From Phalacrocorax aristotelis (lineage: Eukaryota; Chordata; Aves; Suliformes; Phalacrocoracidae): a stretch of DNA of 64,000 nt. Within the stretch, counting starts at the first letter, position 1. Every line of letters starts with the position of its first letter. Positions 26,301-38,868 of the stretch are shown here, in pieces. Under the pieces are notes generated by a model, which was not told the origin of the DNA, made no database searches, and was given only the letters and a program-made list of their open reading frames with translations. The translations under genes and the position numbers were made by a program. The stretch is from assembly GCF_949628215.1 (NCBI RefSeq), contig NC_134288.1, forward strand, positions 8,811,682 through 8,875,681, read 5' to 3'.

Positions 26301-29284
26301 TAAATTCCTTGAGCCCTGGTAGGCAAGAGGTGGTGGCTTCTCACTCTGCACCACAGCACCCAGTTCTGTGCTTGCTGTAGACATGAGGAGCCTGTCTCAG
26401 CATCTGCAAAGTGTCTGACTGCACCAAGGATACACACTTCCCACCTACCCTTATGCCGTAGGGGTGAGCATTCACTCTACACTCCCTGGGGAGGTTCTAG
26501 CAGGAGGAGCTGTGTTGGGGGCTCTCAAGAACAGAGATGCCCGCCTGGCCTTGGGGCTGGGGGCCCCCCCTTTTCCTGGAGCCCCAGACACTGGCACTTG
26601 TGTGCCCCATGCAGGCCTGCCAGGGAGAGGAGCCAAGCAGCAGCTGTTATCAGGCTCACACAGACCTTCTCATCTGGCTGCTCTTCTGAGGAGTGATCCA
26701 CGCTCTCTGCAGGTGCTGGGCAGCCTTCACTGGGAGGTGCAGCCAAGGCAGGAGGTGCAGCTGCTCTGTCTGCAGAGTCTTGGTGAGTAACAGTCTCAGC
26801 CTGCACCCTCCAAGGCAGATTGGTGCAACCCTACAGTGCCTGCAGCCCCTTTTCTCATCTCGGATACGCAGATGGGAGCTGATATGGAGCCCCAGGATTT
26901 GAGTCGGCTCAGGCAGCTTGAGCTATGTTGCAAAAGGCTGGAAGTACAAAGCTGAGCCTGGATCTGGGTCCAGAGCACTGGGGATGGAGAGCCAGTGGGC
27001 TGCAGCACGTGGATGCACAAGGCCCTTGAGACTCTAAAGCCACCACTTCTCCCAACTGCTGTGAGGCGCAGCCCTCTCTGAGTCCTCCCCTCTGCGCTGC
27101 GGAGGTCTGCCAGGGCACACAACACCTGGGATCAGGCATCTGCTGGCAGACATGGTCAGTGTTTGCATTGCTGCTCTCTCTGTCCTCCCCGCAGTCGTTT
27201 GCAGCATGCCACTGGCAACAGGTGAAGGTGAAGGGAGAGCTGCCCGCCTGCCTGGACAGAGCTCAGACTGAAGACCTTCCCTGTGGTGTTGTCAAGCTCT
27301 GTGACTGCAGAGCCACTGAGGCTGAGCCAGGACATTGTCATCTCTCCGGTGTCTCCTGAAGTTATCTCCAGAGCTTCTGGGAGGGGCTGAGCTAGAGGGT
27401 GCCCACCACCCTGTTGTCACGCTCTTGCTTTTGCATAGCCTGGCCTGAGGCAGAGGTGTGGGGCTTGCGGTCGTGCTGTGGAGATTGAGCTGTGCCACTG
27501 GCTGCAGCCGCTTCTGCATGGCACAGGGCAAAGCAGCGGTACTCTCAGGTGCCTGCCGCTTGCTCTGACCCTGGCAGGTGGGGAAGGGTGCTGGCTCCTG
27601 GGGACCTGTGCCAGAACATGTTTCCAGGCCTGAGATGGGAGTGTTTCTCCCTGATCGATGCAGTTTGTTTCAGAGGTGATTGAGCATTCACTGCAGGAGC
27701 AGACTAAAGCTGGTGGGCACAGGGGCAGCCAGGCTGGTGAAGCAAGACATTTTAAATGCTTTTCATTCCAGCTCTCTGCAGCCTGTGCCTTGCCAGGAGC
27801 TGCTCTCTGTTTCTAGTTAGCTTTGTAACTGTGTTAGATCACAGTAAACAACAGCTTTCCAAGTACATTGCAGGAGCCAAGGCAGCTCTGGGCATCTTGG
27901 TTGTGTCCCTGGGGATAGGGCTGCTGGGCGCTGCTGGCACTATGACACAGCTGCTCCACACCTTGTCTTTGGGAATCCCCAACACCTTCTCTGGGGAGAC
28001 TGAGCCAGGGGTCTGGCTACAGAGAGGGAGAGGGCAGTCCCATGACTGTCACCTTGGAGAGCAGGACTCTGCTCTCAGCCTAGGTTGGGCACTCTTAGCA
28101 CAGCTCTACTCCCTCTGCATGTGTTTACTGCTCTTTCCTCCATCTACACCACAGGGAGAGGACAAAGGGCCGTGAGGAGTTACAAGAGGTAACAGAGCTG
28201 AGCACCCAGGACCACCAAGCCCTACCAGCCTTCTCAGCCTCAGGTTCCCTTGTCTTTTGTGGTACCTGCCTCACGCTCAGAGAGTTGCCAGTGTCAGACC
28301 CTGCTTGCACCCAGCTTTACCATCCTGGCCTGGCTCCCATCCTGAATATATTTTTACGTTTTATGACTCTCAGAGGTTTTTAAATTTAATGGGTTCTTTT
28401 TTTTCTTTCTTCCTTCTTATCACCTGAGCTAGATCCTCTCTGAGCTGCTGCCAGCTTCAGGGATTACAAGTGAATAATTTAGGTCTGATGGTGCGTTTGA
28501 AGTTTAAGAGAAGGAAGTGGCATCTGTAGCCTGCTCCTCATCCCTGCCCCAGGGCCGTGGTGCAGCCTGCTGCTGTTTCTCCAAACACAGCTTCAAGGAT
28601 TCCCTAAGGAGCCACACTCTGAACATTGCATGGCCCTGCTCAGGCATGGCCTTCCAGATCCGGGCAGCCTAGAGACCAAGGCTCCCAGGGCACCACAGGG
28701 CAACGGGCTCATTTTCGGCCAGCCGCCCTTACAGGCCGCTGCTCTGCGAGGAGGCAGCTCCCCAGCACTAGCACTGGATGATTGCTGTGCGTGCCAGGGA
28801 CTGAACCACAGCACCATGCCTGTCTGAGGGTCTCAGGGCCTTGCTTGCCAGCCCAGGGACAGGAGGGGTTAAATGCCAAACCAGTGTGTGTGTCTTGGCA
28901 GCTCTGAAGCACAGTGAAGAAGGCAATGGGCAAACATGACCTGCTGCAGAGCTGACTTACGGGCTAGCTGTTGCTGGGCGAAAGGAGGTGCATTTAGGGT
29001 CAGCAGCCTGTTGTCCCCAGATACTGGTGGAGGAAGGAAGGACTTCCTTCAGTGTGCTGAGCAATGGCAATGCAGAGCTTTTGGCTGGCTTGCTCGTCTT
29101 TGCTGAGTGCAGAGCACACCGCTGCTTGACTCTCCCAGAGTGCATTGAACTCCACAGGGTCCGGAGGCAGATGAGACTTGCCTCCCCATGTCCCAGGGGG
29201 TGTGCTGCCATCGGTGGTCTCTGTGGTCTGTGCTTGCACAATGTCAAGTGTTGCTAGTTCTCAGGACAGGGGACACAGAAAGAT

Positions 29285-29790
29285 ACTCTGGGAAATTATT
29301 TTTTATCCCCTGCAATTCACTGTTCAGAAAGTGAAGTCACTTTTGCCAGGACTCGTTCAGTAGCAGCCCTAATGGAGGCAATCTTTTCCTCATAAATACA
29401 CTTCTCTTTGCAAGGTGGCTCTGACAAAATCTAAGTATGAACTTTAGTGCTTTCCAGGAGCTCTTGGAAGAACTAACAAGCATATCACAGGGTCCAGCAT
29501 TAAATCCTTCCCTGCTGGGATGCCGTAGAGAACGGAAACTGTCAGGCAGTTTGAGATCCACTTAACAGCAATTAGTGCAGATGAAAGAAGCACTAACGCG
29601 AAAGCCCCAGTCTCTCTGCCTCGGGTGGGAGGAGGAAAGGAATGTGTAAGAGAAAATGTAAACATGACAAAATGTGGCTGTGTATCCCGCAAAACAATGA
29701 ATCATTTTAACATTTCCAATCCTTTTCATGCAAGCAGAAACAGCCGATCAATATGTGACAGAATTAAAGACCTGCAGTAAAACCTTGGAG
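29285..29790. promoter_or_regulatory. Possible conserved AT-rich element
   Basis: About 500 bp of unusually repeat-free, AT-rich sequence lies between GC-richer flanks. It includes ACAGCAATTAGTGCAG, AAACAATGAATCATTTTAAC and AACAGCCGATCAATATG. The mixture of homeobox-like ATTA cores and balanced base use without coding potential resembles vertebrate conserved non-coding sequence. This is inference from composition only. Confidence 0.17.
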
Positions 29791-30201
29791 CTGAGGATGT
29801 GTGAGAATTGTGAACACAGACTAATCTGCAGAATTCTGCATACAGCATAAAAGGAAAGGCAAGTGTGTATACAAGAGCCAGAAGCTGCAACAGCAGAAGT
29901 CTGCTTGGCAAGAGGACTCCTCTGCCCACCCAGAGGAGCACCCCCATTGGAGAGGAGAAACCATTACTGGCAATGCATATGGAGCACCTACAGAAAGTAA
30001 GAGTATCTCCCAGAAAACTACAAGTTACAACAAATGTGTCCCTAAACCATATCCGTGTGAAAGCCTGCAAAATGTGATTCAGAACGTGTATTCATAAAAG
30101 CTGCAGCCATAGCCAGGGCTCTGGAGGACTTTCAGACAGTAAGAGCATCTCAGACTTTACCCTGTGAAGTGGTAGCCTGATGTACCCAGTCAGGAGATGC
30201 C

Positions 30202-30217
30202 ATTCTATGATTCTATG
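30202..30217 (+). repeat. Lone CR1-type tail repeat (ATTCTATG)2
   Basis: Two perfect copies of ATTCTATG, the 8-bp unit at CR1 3' ends, lie in plus orientation. Upstream sequence does not align convincingly to a CR1 3' UTR, so this is either the stub of a very short insertion or a chance duplication. It is the only CR1-like sequence in plus orientation here. Confidence 0.45.
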
Positions 30218-31190
30218 CCACAGCTAACTTCAGGGCAAAGGCAATTTCAAGGTAGGTCAGTAGGACAGTATCCCTGGAAAAGGAAAGGCAGGCATACAAC
30301 AGCTAAACAGGCGAATACTTAGTTATGTGCACAAAGGGCGTGATGGACTATATTTGAATCTATTCTAAAAATATCTATACTGGGCCATTTGAAGGGAAGA
30401 CACAATGGCACAGTTTGGAAATACTAATATTTTTAGAAAGTTAGGATCATTCTCTGGATCCTGGTAACTGAGTGAGCAGAGGAGCTCAACATGGTGCACT
30501 TACAAGTCTTCTGGGAGGTTCGGAGTCCTGCAGTTGCACTCTGGAAAAGCTGTAGAAGCTTATCATATATGCAGAGAAGCCTGCTACTGGAACCAGCAGA
30601 ATAAATGCACAAGGAAAGAATAACTTTTAAGAGAACTCAGTACAACAGGGGCTGCCAGGGGGATGAAGGAAGCTGAGGCATTGACTGGATATGCACATAG
30701 ATTGTCTGTTAAAAGCAGTGGATGTAATGGTGGTAGTGGCTGAGCAGGATTTGAGTCAGAGGGGACTGGGCATGATGAAAGATAAGCAGAGCTGGGTCTG
30801 ATGCTGCACCTTCCAGATGTAGACACTGGATAGGGCTTCTTTTCCCTTGGCGTAGGAGGGCTTTGCCAGTCCCTCCCAGCCACATTATGGTGGTCTTCCC
30901 AATCCAGAGTGCATATCCTGCAGAGTGCTGGATTCAGCACTAGTGTACTACAGAAGTGGTCAGATCACTCAGTCTTTCTGGGATGTGAGTCCAAAGACCA
31001 TCCTAGTACCAAAAATAAGCAACTATTTTCCAGCTTACAACTTCTCCACAGCTTCCAGCAGCCAGAATTTGGCTTTCACCACACAACAGTTCTACTACCA
31101 TTGTTATGGGAAGACTATGATTGCTTTGAGCCCTGTTTCTCTGTGCTCTTGGCTGATGTCAAGGCCACAGAAGAGTATGTGTGAGTGTTG

Positions 31191-31213
31191 TGCATGTGTG
31201 TGAGAGAGAGAGA
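31191..31213. repeat. GT/GA microsatellite
   Basis: A short GTGTGTG run passes into GAGAGAGAGAGAG and then TAAGCGCGCATGC. The alternating purine-pyrimidine parts are short. It looks like an ordinary compound microsatellite. Confidence 0.8.
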
Positions 31214-32547
31214 GTAAGCGCGCATGCCTGTGTGTTTACTAGGGAGAGAATGACAAGGAGGCTGTATCGTGCTCCTAGCTGGGACCCTTGGATGCAGCCC
31301 AGACCCGGTATTCTGAACCTCTGCCTTTCCTCCATTTTCTTTGCTCTGCTTTGCTATATTGCATATCTAGGGCATAGCTTCAGTTATCCATGCTCTTGCA
31401 ATGCTGAAGTGGTGAGCTGTGAGTCTAGCTGTAGGTCTTGGCAGCAAAGAGCTTGGAATGAGTGCCTGTGCCACAGATGGAAGGGCATTGTGTGAACAAG
31501 TCCCAGAGCAGGGTGTCACTCTCCCCAGCTCACCTCTCAGCCACACTGTCTGCCTGCCCACTGGCAGAGCCAAATACTTGCCATTGGGCTTTCTTCAGGC
31601 CATAGTCTGGGACTGGACCAGCAAGGCAAATGCTGAATGACTGCTACAAATAACTGCCCCAACCAGTAATTTTTATAGACTGTGTGGCAGCATTTCACAC
31701 TGGGCACAACCAGAAGTGGACATGAAAGCTCGAAGCCAAACAGACATCACAGAGCTGGTACAAATACTATTTATTTTAGAAGTGCCTGGATTGCAGAGGA
31801 AGCAGAAAAGTGGGTCTTGAAAGGAACCTTTAACAATCATGAGCGAAAAGCAGCAAGGGCTGGGAAGCAAGGGGAGCTGCCAGAAGCAACAGCTAATGGA
31901 CGTGGTCCTGGAGTGAGCTGGCAGCAGGGAGGATGTGGCTGGAAGCCAAAGGGTAAGTTGCACTGCTTCATCTGTAGCCGTGAAAGCAAGAGCTGAGCAA
32001 GGGGCTGCCCAAGATGAGCTGAGAGGCAAGAAATTACTGCTGGGGAAGGGGTATCCCCAGGTTCCCAAGGGAATTGCTGTTCTTTACTATGGTCTGTGTG
32101 GATCCATGCACCCCTGTCAGCAGGGTACATTGCATTTTGGTTCAGAAATGCACTGGAGCTGGGACTCCAGCTCCCACCTCATAGTCTGGGTCCAGTGCCT
32201 CAGCTGCTGAGCTCGTCTGAGCAGACTTCCCCTCCATCCCTTCCCAGTGTGTCAGCATAGCCACTCCAGGCTAGTCTCCAAGCCCTCCTTCCCCCACCAC
32301 CCTCGTCATTGGAAGCCTGCCCCATGCAAGGGCAAGTTTCCAGCTTCCAACAGCTAACCAGTCCCTTTCTTCCAGCTGTACATACTCTGGCTAGGTTTAG
32401 GACACTTATGGGGGTCAGCACCACACAGGCCACTGTTACGTTTTTCCGAAACACTTTGCTGGCCTCAGGCCTTGCATTTTCCCTTGGTAGCCCCCCAACT
32501 GCACAGAGTCTGTCCTGTCACGCCAGCCTCTCAGCTGGGAGTACTGC

Positions 32548-33306
32548 ATGCGCGTGCCTGTCCCCAGCCCCGGAGTCATTCCAAGCAGCAGAATCTGCTG
32601 CATTAGGTCGATTTCAAGAGCCCCTCCAGGTCAGTTAGCAATTACCTGCACCAGATATGCGCTTGGAAAGGAGCTTCTGATCTCTTCAATGCACTCATTT
32701 TCCTCTTTCAATTTCAAATTCGCCTCACTGGAAATAGGCACTTCAGCCTCTTTTACAGACCACGGTAAATTAGGATTTTGTCCAGTTCTGTTGGTTTTGC
32801 TGATACAGATGTTTTTCCCTACAGAGGCAATGCCATGGCCAATCCAAGGTGTGTCCAGACCCCGTCCATTCAAACTCTTCCAGCTGAGCCTGCAGGTGAT
32901 GTCATGGTACACAGAGTATTTCTGCACAGACCTGTGGCCCCAGTATGTGCTGAGGAGCCTCTCCCAGGATGGGCACCCTGGTACCAAAGCGCTTGTTACC
33001 GATTCAGACTGGTGCCCCGTGTTGTTGAGCATGGCCAGTGAGCAAAGGCATTCCTTCCTTCAGAGAGTCAGCTGCAGTGCAAGTTCCCCAACTGTATTCT
33101 CCAGTCTTGTCCTGGAAAGAAAAGAACTGGCAAGAAGGAAAGCCAGTGTCTTTGCATCTGTCCTTATCCTTGCGCTGAAACCTGACTGCCAACAACTTGT
33201 CACAAAGATGTTTTCTACAGTGACACACTTCATACGGGGCTCTTCCAAGGTAGCACTGGTCACACTGTGGGAGTGTTCCAGCTGGTTCGTTCTGCTGCTC
33301 AGCTGA
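32548..33306 (+). other. 252-codon open frame, nature unresolved
   Basis: This is the longest open frame outside the CpG island, in sequence that is not GC-rich. Its peptide has no recognisable domain and no clean start context. A plus-strand acceptor-like TTTTTCCCTACAG lies inside it at about 32823. On the opposite strand the same interval holds three open stretches of 76-133 codons in different frames and two splice-like sites. It could be an exon-rich or decayed locus on either strand. I do not call it a gene. Confidence 0.15.
32646..32818 (-). CDS. Candidate antisense coding exon
   Basis: On the minus strand a frame ending in SSFPSAYLVQ stops being needed at a donor CTGGTGCAG|GTAATT (boundary 32646/32645). 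Possible acceptors are CCTCTGTAG at 32819 or TGTATCAG at 32800. The peptide is mixed and hydrophilic with a Glu/Lys-rich stretch (NLKLKEENECIEEIR) that could form a short coiled coil. The frame continues past the donor to a TGA only three codons later. About 200 bp further upstream on this strand is a very strong acceptor (TTCTTTTCTTTCCAG, about 33109). I recognise no family. It may be a real exon, an exon of a decayed gene, or chance. Confidence 0.18.
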
Positions 33307-35879
33307 GGAAGACACGTTCTGCTAGTGCCCAAGGACACGCTCCCAGGGGAAGGGAGCTGCACTGCAGCGTTGCAGCTGATGCATCTGTGGGAGTCTCTGG
33401 GGCCGGTGCAGAGCCATCCCCTAGCACTCCCCTCCAAGGTCTCAGCTGGCAGTGGCCAGGGCCAGCTGTCTGCATGCAGGCCACAGGCAGCTGGGGAAGG
33501 GACCTGGCAGTTTGCCGCTAGCCTCTTCATGGGGCTGCCAGGGCCTGATGTGGTCACACTATACCCTATCCTAAACCAGTGGTTCAGTGCTCAGAGGCAG
33601 AAGCAATTTTACATAAAGTTCAATTAAATATTTGCTTTATAATTGAGCAACAAATTATTCATAAAGGCATTGGAATCTAATCACAAGGCTGACACCGTGG
33701 AGTCTGCAAATGACACAGTACTTGGGGAGAATAAAGATAGGGGGGAACCTGCCAGGATCTGGTGACAAGTACCTAAATGTGTGGGACAGCAGGAATGCTC
33801 CCAGGTAAAAGACTCAAAGCAGCACCAAAGAGCCTCAGCAAGGCAGGGCTGTTTGGCTGGCAGGAGTAAGTGGGGCAGCATGTCAGAAATGGCTCTGGGC
33901 AACAGATTGGGGGTTTTTGGCCCATGTGTGCCCAGCAAACTTAGGGCAGCACTGGGCTGTGCCCCTCCCAGCCATGTTATGTCAGCTCTGGCTTCATATG
34001 GGCATGCTCTGTGGTGTGTTACGGAGTGGCCCCAACCCTGCAGTCGAGCACGGAACTGCTGCCTTCAGTTCTTGCCCCTATCTCCAGCAGGAATCACAGT
34101 GCTGGACCTTTTACAGGGTGCACAGGCCTCTCTGCTAGCCATGAAGAAAGATGCAACCAGCCTGTGGCTCCATCTTTCTAGACCTGTGCCAGAGCAGCAT
34201 CCAGGAAAAGGTGGGAGGCAATCTGGGCGTGTAATGTGGCATCCCACATTGCAGCCCCCAGGAGACAGGCAGTGTGACGCAAGGACATGCTGCTTGCAAG
34301 AGGTGTCTGCTAAGCACAGCAGGAGCAAACATGACCACCCAGGGACCATCTGCAGGGAGTTTGGCAGGGGGACTTGCTTCCATGCAGCCTTCATGGCATC
34401 CTGAGCCACAGCTCTGGGAGCAAAGCTCTCTCTGCCTGTCCTAACACCCAGCTTTCAGCTCATTTCAGGGTAAACTTGGAGGGCAACAGACTGAATCCCA
34501 CACCCCATGAAGAGCGAGACTGGTGAGACTGAGCTGTGTGAATCTCTGCTCTGCTGAGATGAGGTGGGGTGAGGTCAGAGAACGAAAACAGGTCTGCTGG
34601 GCAGAGGCTGAGCCCAGCTGCAACTGCAGCCAGATTTTGCTTTGTCTAGCAAGCACCCATCCATCCCAGATTCTGTCCCCTGCTGTCATCCTGGGCAGTG
34701 GGCTGCAGACTGCCCCTGTCCTGCCAGGGAGAAGCCCTGCAAGGCACCCAGCGTTAGGCAGGCTCTGACTGACAGGGGAGCTAGATCTTGGGCAGAGAGC
34801 TGGACTGGAGATGGATTGCCTGCCAGCCAAATGTGGACATTAGACAGGGAGTTAGATTAATGGGAGCTGGTTCTGCCAACAGAGAGGTGAGTCACAGAGC
34901 TTGTCCTACGCTGAATCTGTTTCTCCAATAGGGGACAAGTAGGAGGATTTAGCGAGATTAATCTCTCGTAGAGTTGTGAGAATAGCCAGGATTCATGGGC
35001 TTCTCAGCAACAAATTTCCAAGTAAGCAGACAACACTTTGGCGTGCTCCATGTGACACAGCACAAATCTGTACTGGTACCTCTGGAATTCCCTGCCACAG
35101 GTCACAGGTAAGATCGACCATACTTCCATGCTCGCACATGATCCCTGCAAAGCACAGGCTGCACAGAAGCACCAAGAGTAGCTCGAAAGCACTTCTTCCC
35201 TGAATTTTCCTGGAGTTGTTGTCTGCAGCTGCTCTACCTCAAACAATGCCGGATGCTGCACAGAACAAGTGAGAAAGTGGTAAGAAAGAACTCATTTTGG
35301 CAGCTGAGAGGGGTTGGTGACACACCACCTGGGAGAGCTTGCCAGGTTTCTGCCATCTTTGCATGAAGGAGGAGCAGGGAGCAGGACTGGACAAGAGCCA
35401 GCGCATCTTTCCTGGTGTGACCAACTCTTCCCTCTGGCTAGCAGTTTGTGATACAGCACGAATGACAAACCTGGTGGGAGCTTCCAGTGGGATGGGAGGG
35501 AAAGCAGGTTGGTTATGGCTACTTTTTGCAGGAGGTGATGGGCAGCTCTTGGGCACCTCTGTGTCTGCCCCTCCCAGCACCAAACTCACCGGGGAGGAGG
35601 ATGAGGCCAGGAAGAGGAAATCCTGGTAAACAGTTTTTATGTTGGGTTTACAAGAGTTGTGAAGAGAAAACCTAATGCTAGTGAACCAGGGAGATTTTCC
35701 TGGAGAAGGCAGATTTCCATCCCATGTAGGGAGTTCTGTGTCTTTCTGATATTTCTTTAGTTGTTCATGTCATGGCTCTTCAGTCTGAGCAGTTTTACAA
35801 ATGTGTTGTGGAGATGAAAGCACCAGGGAAAGCTGCTCAGGATCAAGTTGGAAAAGCTTTTAACTTTCAACTGCTTACA
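33307..35879. other. Non-coding, no feature recognised
   Basis: A 207-codon plus frame (33781-34404) and shorter frames on both strands carry no domain signature. A faint resemblance to a LINE reverse-transcriptase segment at 33690-33760 was not good enough to call. Confidence 0.45.
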
Positions 35880-36245
35880 GACAAAGGCACACAGGGGGGT
35901 GCAAAGACTGGGAAAAAGGAAGAGGAAAGAGCAAAAGGAGATAAGGAGAATAGATGAGTAAAAGAGACAGAGCAGAGAAGGCAAATCACAAGAAAAGGAA
36001 CAAGTCACTGGCAGAAAGAAAGGGAGAGATAGGGAGAGAGCAAAGCAAAGGGGCCTGGAGTTCAATGGGATGGGGAGAGTATTTCTGAAAAAGGGAAGAA
36101 TGCTGCAGGAAGAGGAGAGCTAAGAAATACAGAGAAACTATTTGAATGCTGGGATAAAGCAATGATGGGAATAAGAGGAAAGGAGAAGCCAGATGAGGAC
36201 TAAATTCCTATGGAGATAAAGGGGATGGCAGCAAAATCAAAGGAT
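35880..36245 (+). repeat. Purine-rich tract
   Basis: For about 365 bp the plus strand is overwhelmingly A/G (GGAAAAAGGAAGAGGAAAGA and similar), with only scattered pyrimidines and no fixed repeat unit. The minus strand therefore encodes Phe/Ser/Leu-rich peptides. Such polypurine tracts can form triplex DNA and are common in vertebrate introns. The edges are gradual. Confidence 0.75.
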
Positions 36246-36630
36246 AACGCATCCATCCTTCTGTCACAAGACATGACATGACAGTGACATGTCGACTTTT
36301 GAGAGAGGCGTGGGACAGATCTGTGGAGGCTGCGTTCAGTGTTCACGCATGTGGGGAGCCATGTTCCCAAAGGGAGAGATCATGTCATGGGTGGTCCTTG
36401 TTCTCCTGCTTCACATCCTCCATCATCCCTTCCCCACAGTGCATGGGATGGCTCCTGGCCTGCGCTACTGTGTGACCTGGGCATACACTGAAGCATTCCT
36501 GATTTCAGGTTTCATGGAAGGACTGTCATAATGTGCTTTGTTACAGTGCACTCTGGGACTCGTCTGGGAGCTGGGCTGGGCAGGCCTGGCTGGCCTTATC
36601 AGCAGCCTGCAGGGCAGCAGCAAGAGGGCA

Positions 36631-36738
36631 TAGAATCATAGAACCATAGAATAGTTTGGGGTGGAAGGGACCTTTAAAGGTCATCTAGTCCAACCCCCCC
36701 CCTGCAATGAGCAGGGACATCTTCAACTAGATCAGGCG
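36631..36738 (-). mobile_element. Short CR1 LINE 3' fragment
   Basis: It begins with TAGAATCATAGAACCATAG, two and a half tail units in complement. GGGTGGAAGGGACCTTTAAA, TCATCTAGTCCAACC and ATCTTCAACTAGATCAG follow. Only about 108 bp of the 3' end is present. The sequence is close to the usual CR1 pattern, so the copy is relatively young. It lies about 1.7 kb upstream of the CpG island. Confidence 0.93.
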
Positions 36739-38379
36739 TGGAGCAGCTGTGACATGGGGGAGAGGGTGATGGCAGGAGAGATGAACCTCCCCTGGCTCCA
36801 GGGTAAGGGGCTCTTAGCAAAAACAGATTGGAAAAGGGCACCACAACTACAGATGAGTGCTGGAACCCTCTCCACCCAGTATCACACCAGCTTATTGGAT
36901 GCTTTCTTCCAGGTGGGCTTAGCTCCCTCTGCGCTGCCACTGCAGTGTGAGATGCAGCCTCTTGGCTGTCCCAGGGAAAGGATCTGGGTGTTCCCAGTGC
37001 CTGTGTCAACGTTGGCACAAAAGCCTAGCAGCTGTCCTAGGGCGAGATTGGCATTGAGCAAGGTCTGTGTTTGCAGACAGTGTTAGCGGTGGAGCAGCTG
37101 TGCTCCAGGCTTTGCTCCTTTCCCTACAAGAGCATCAGGCACAAGTGGGATCTACTTTGGCAGCAGTGCTTGCAGCTGGGAAGTTTCTCGCTTTCACACT
37201 GGGACTGAGGACATTTCTAGATGCTTCCATGTCTGAAAGGGCTCACATGGAGCATTTCCTAGGTCATCTTCAGGTCCCCATCAGCCTTTGAGGGTGGTAG
37301 TCATACGGTAGTATGAGGATGGGAAACTTTGTGCCAGCCAGTGCAAAGGTAGGGAGGACGGATGCCTGAGCCTGCTGCTGGATCTGTGCCCTGCTTGACT
37401 CTTGGTCCTGGAAAGGAGTTGTCACTCCTCCTGGATTCATGCTGTGCTTATAAACCACTCACCACTCTTGCTTTCCATCCACCTCTCCCTGATCTGCAGG
37501 CTGCCTGCCTGTGCAGGAAGCACCATACCCAGGTGGCTGGTGGATAACCTGCTGCTGGGTTACCACTGTTTCTTGGCCCATATTGGCCAAGCAGAGGATC
37601 TGTTTGCCTTGTGCAAGGTGCTGCACACATGGAGCAACAGGGTATTCCCTTGCCCGGTGTTTACTCATGTTTCTTCCAGGGCCAAACTCCAAGGCCCAAT
37701 ACCAGAGACTGCTGTGGAAGCAGGAGAGCATTTTCCCCAGGTAAGATGTGAGACCCTGGAGAGTGGAGACTGGAAAGTGTCCCATGGGGGCTGTTTGCCT
37801 GAGTTGTGGCTAAACCCCGACTTACATGATCAGATTTAGCTGTCCCAAAATGATATTGCAGCCTCACCAGCCTTGAGCTTCTTCCCTGCTTCCACCTTCC
37901 ACCTGTCCTGACCATGCCCAGAGTGGTCTGTAAACATGGCGCTCTGCTGTGGATCCTGCTGGTATGTAATTCGCTACTGCAGGCAGCAGTAGCTGCTGTG
38001 CAGCTGTACCTGCCCCTGCAACCCTGAGTGCTGCTGAGCCTGGATGGTGCCCACTGTGGTTCAAGCAGGGCTCTGGAGGAGGCACCTGAGACCTGAGGAT
38101 GCCAAATGCCATGACCACCCAGGTGCACATCAGGACGGGGGCCCCCAGCCTCTGCGGTACCAGCAGCCTGCCTGTCATGCCCAGAGCCCCCACTGCAGCC
38201 CCTGCCAAGCTGCCACTGGGCCATCGGGATCTGGCCCTATTTAAGGGCTGGGGAAGGGTGGACTGGGGTCTCCCTGACCTGCTGGATGCCCCGCCACCTC
38301 GGCCCAGTGCTGTGCTCCCATGCACTGAGTTTGTGTGTTCTCAGCCCCGGGCACCGCCTGGCCTTGGTGCTGGGAGGGG
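36739..38379. other. Upstream flank of the CpG island
   Basis: Non-repetitive, moderately GC-rich sequence with no recognised gene. One compact exon-like unit is present at 37680-37740 (see findings). CpG dinucleotides are sparse until about 38.35 kb. Confidence 0.4.
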
Positions 38380-38868
38380 CCTGGCCTGAGCCGGGGGAGG
38401 CAAGGTCTATCCCCCGTCCCCAGCAGCGGGGCTCGGCGGCTGCCTCCAGGGTGGCCCTGGCCGCTCCCGGCGGTCCCGGGGCAGGCAACGGTACTGCGGC
38501 CCGCGGAGGCGAGGCGGGTGCCCGGGGCGGGAGCACCGCAGGGCTGCGGGCACCGCGGGGCGGGGGAGAGGGCCGGCCTTGCGGGCAGCGGCTCCCCGCA
38601 CTCCCGGGGGGTCGCGGCAGCCGGCGGGGGCGGCGGGGAGGAGGCAGCTGCCCCAGGGCCGGGGCCGGGCGGGTCCCGGGGAGCACAGGGGGTCGGAGAG
38701 GGCGAGCCCTGGCGCCGGGTCCCGAGGCACGGAGCGGTCGGGACCCCCGCGGCGGGGTCCCCAGGGCCGGGCCCCGCGGCCGGTCTCCAGGGGAGGTCCC
38801 CAGGGCCGGCTGCCCGGGGCCGGTCCCGGGCGGGGACCCGGCGCTGCATTCTCAGAGTCTCCAGCAGA

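Larger units (their letters stand above)
24401..32545. other. Non-coding; scattered exon-like strings
   Basis: No identifiable gene. AT-rich, possibly conserved stretches occur at 24.40-24.55, 28.32-28.52 and 29.28-29.80 kb. Short acceptor-frame-donor combinations at 24.91, 26.71 and 27.19 kb are treated in the findings. The 215-codon minus frame at 24872-25519 has no domain signature. Confidence 0.4.

Noticed and set aside
33681-33780. Possible plus-strand CR1 reverse-transcriptase fragment
   Set aside because: Only a loose match around GCAAATGACACAGTAC. No flanking CR1 motifs or tail.
33781-34404. 207-codon plus-strand frame
   Set aside because: Mixed but non-specific peptide, no splice or homology support, antisense frames similarly open.
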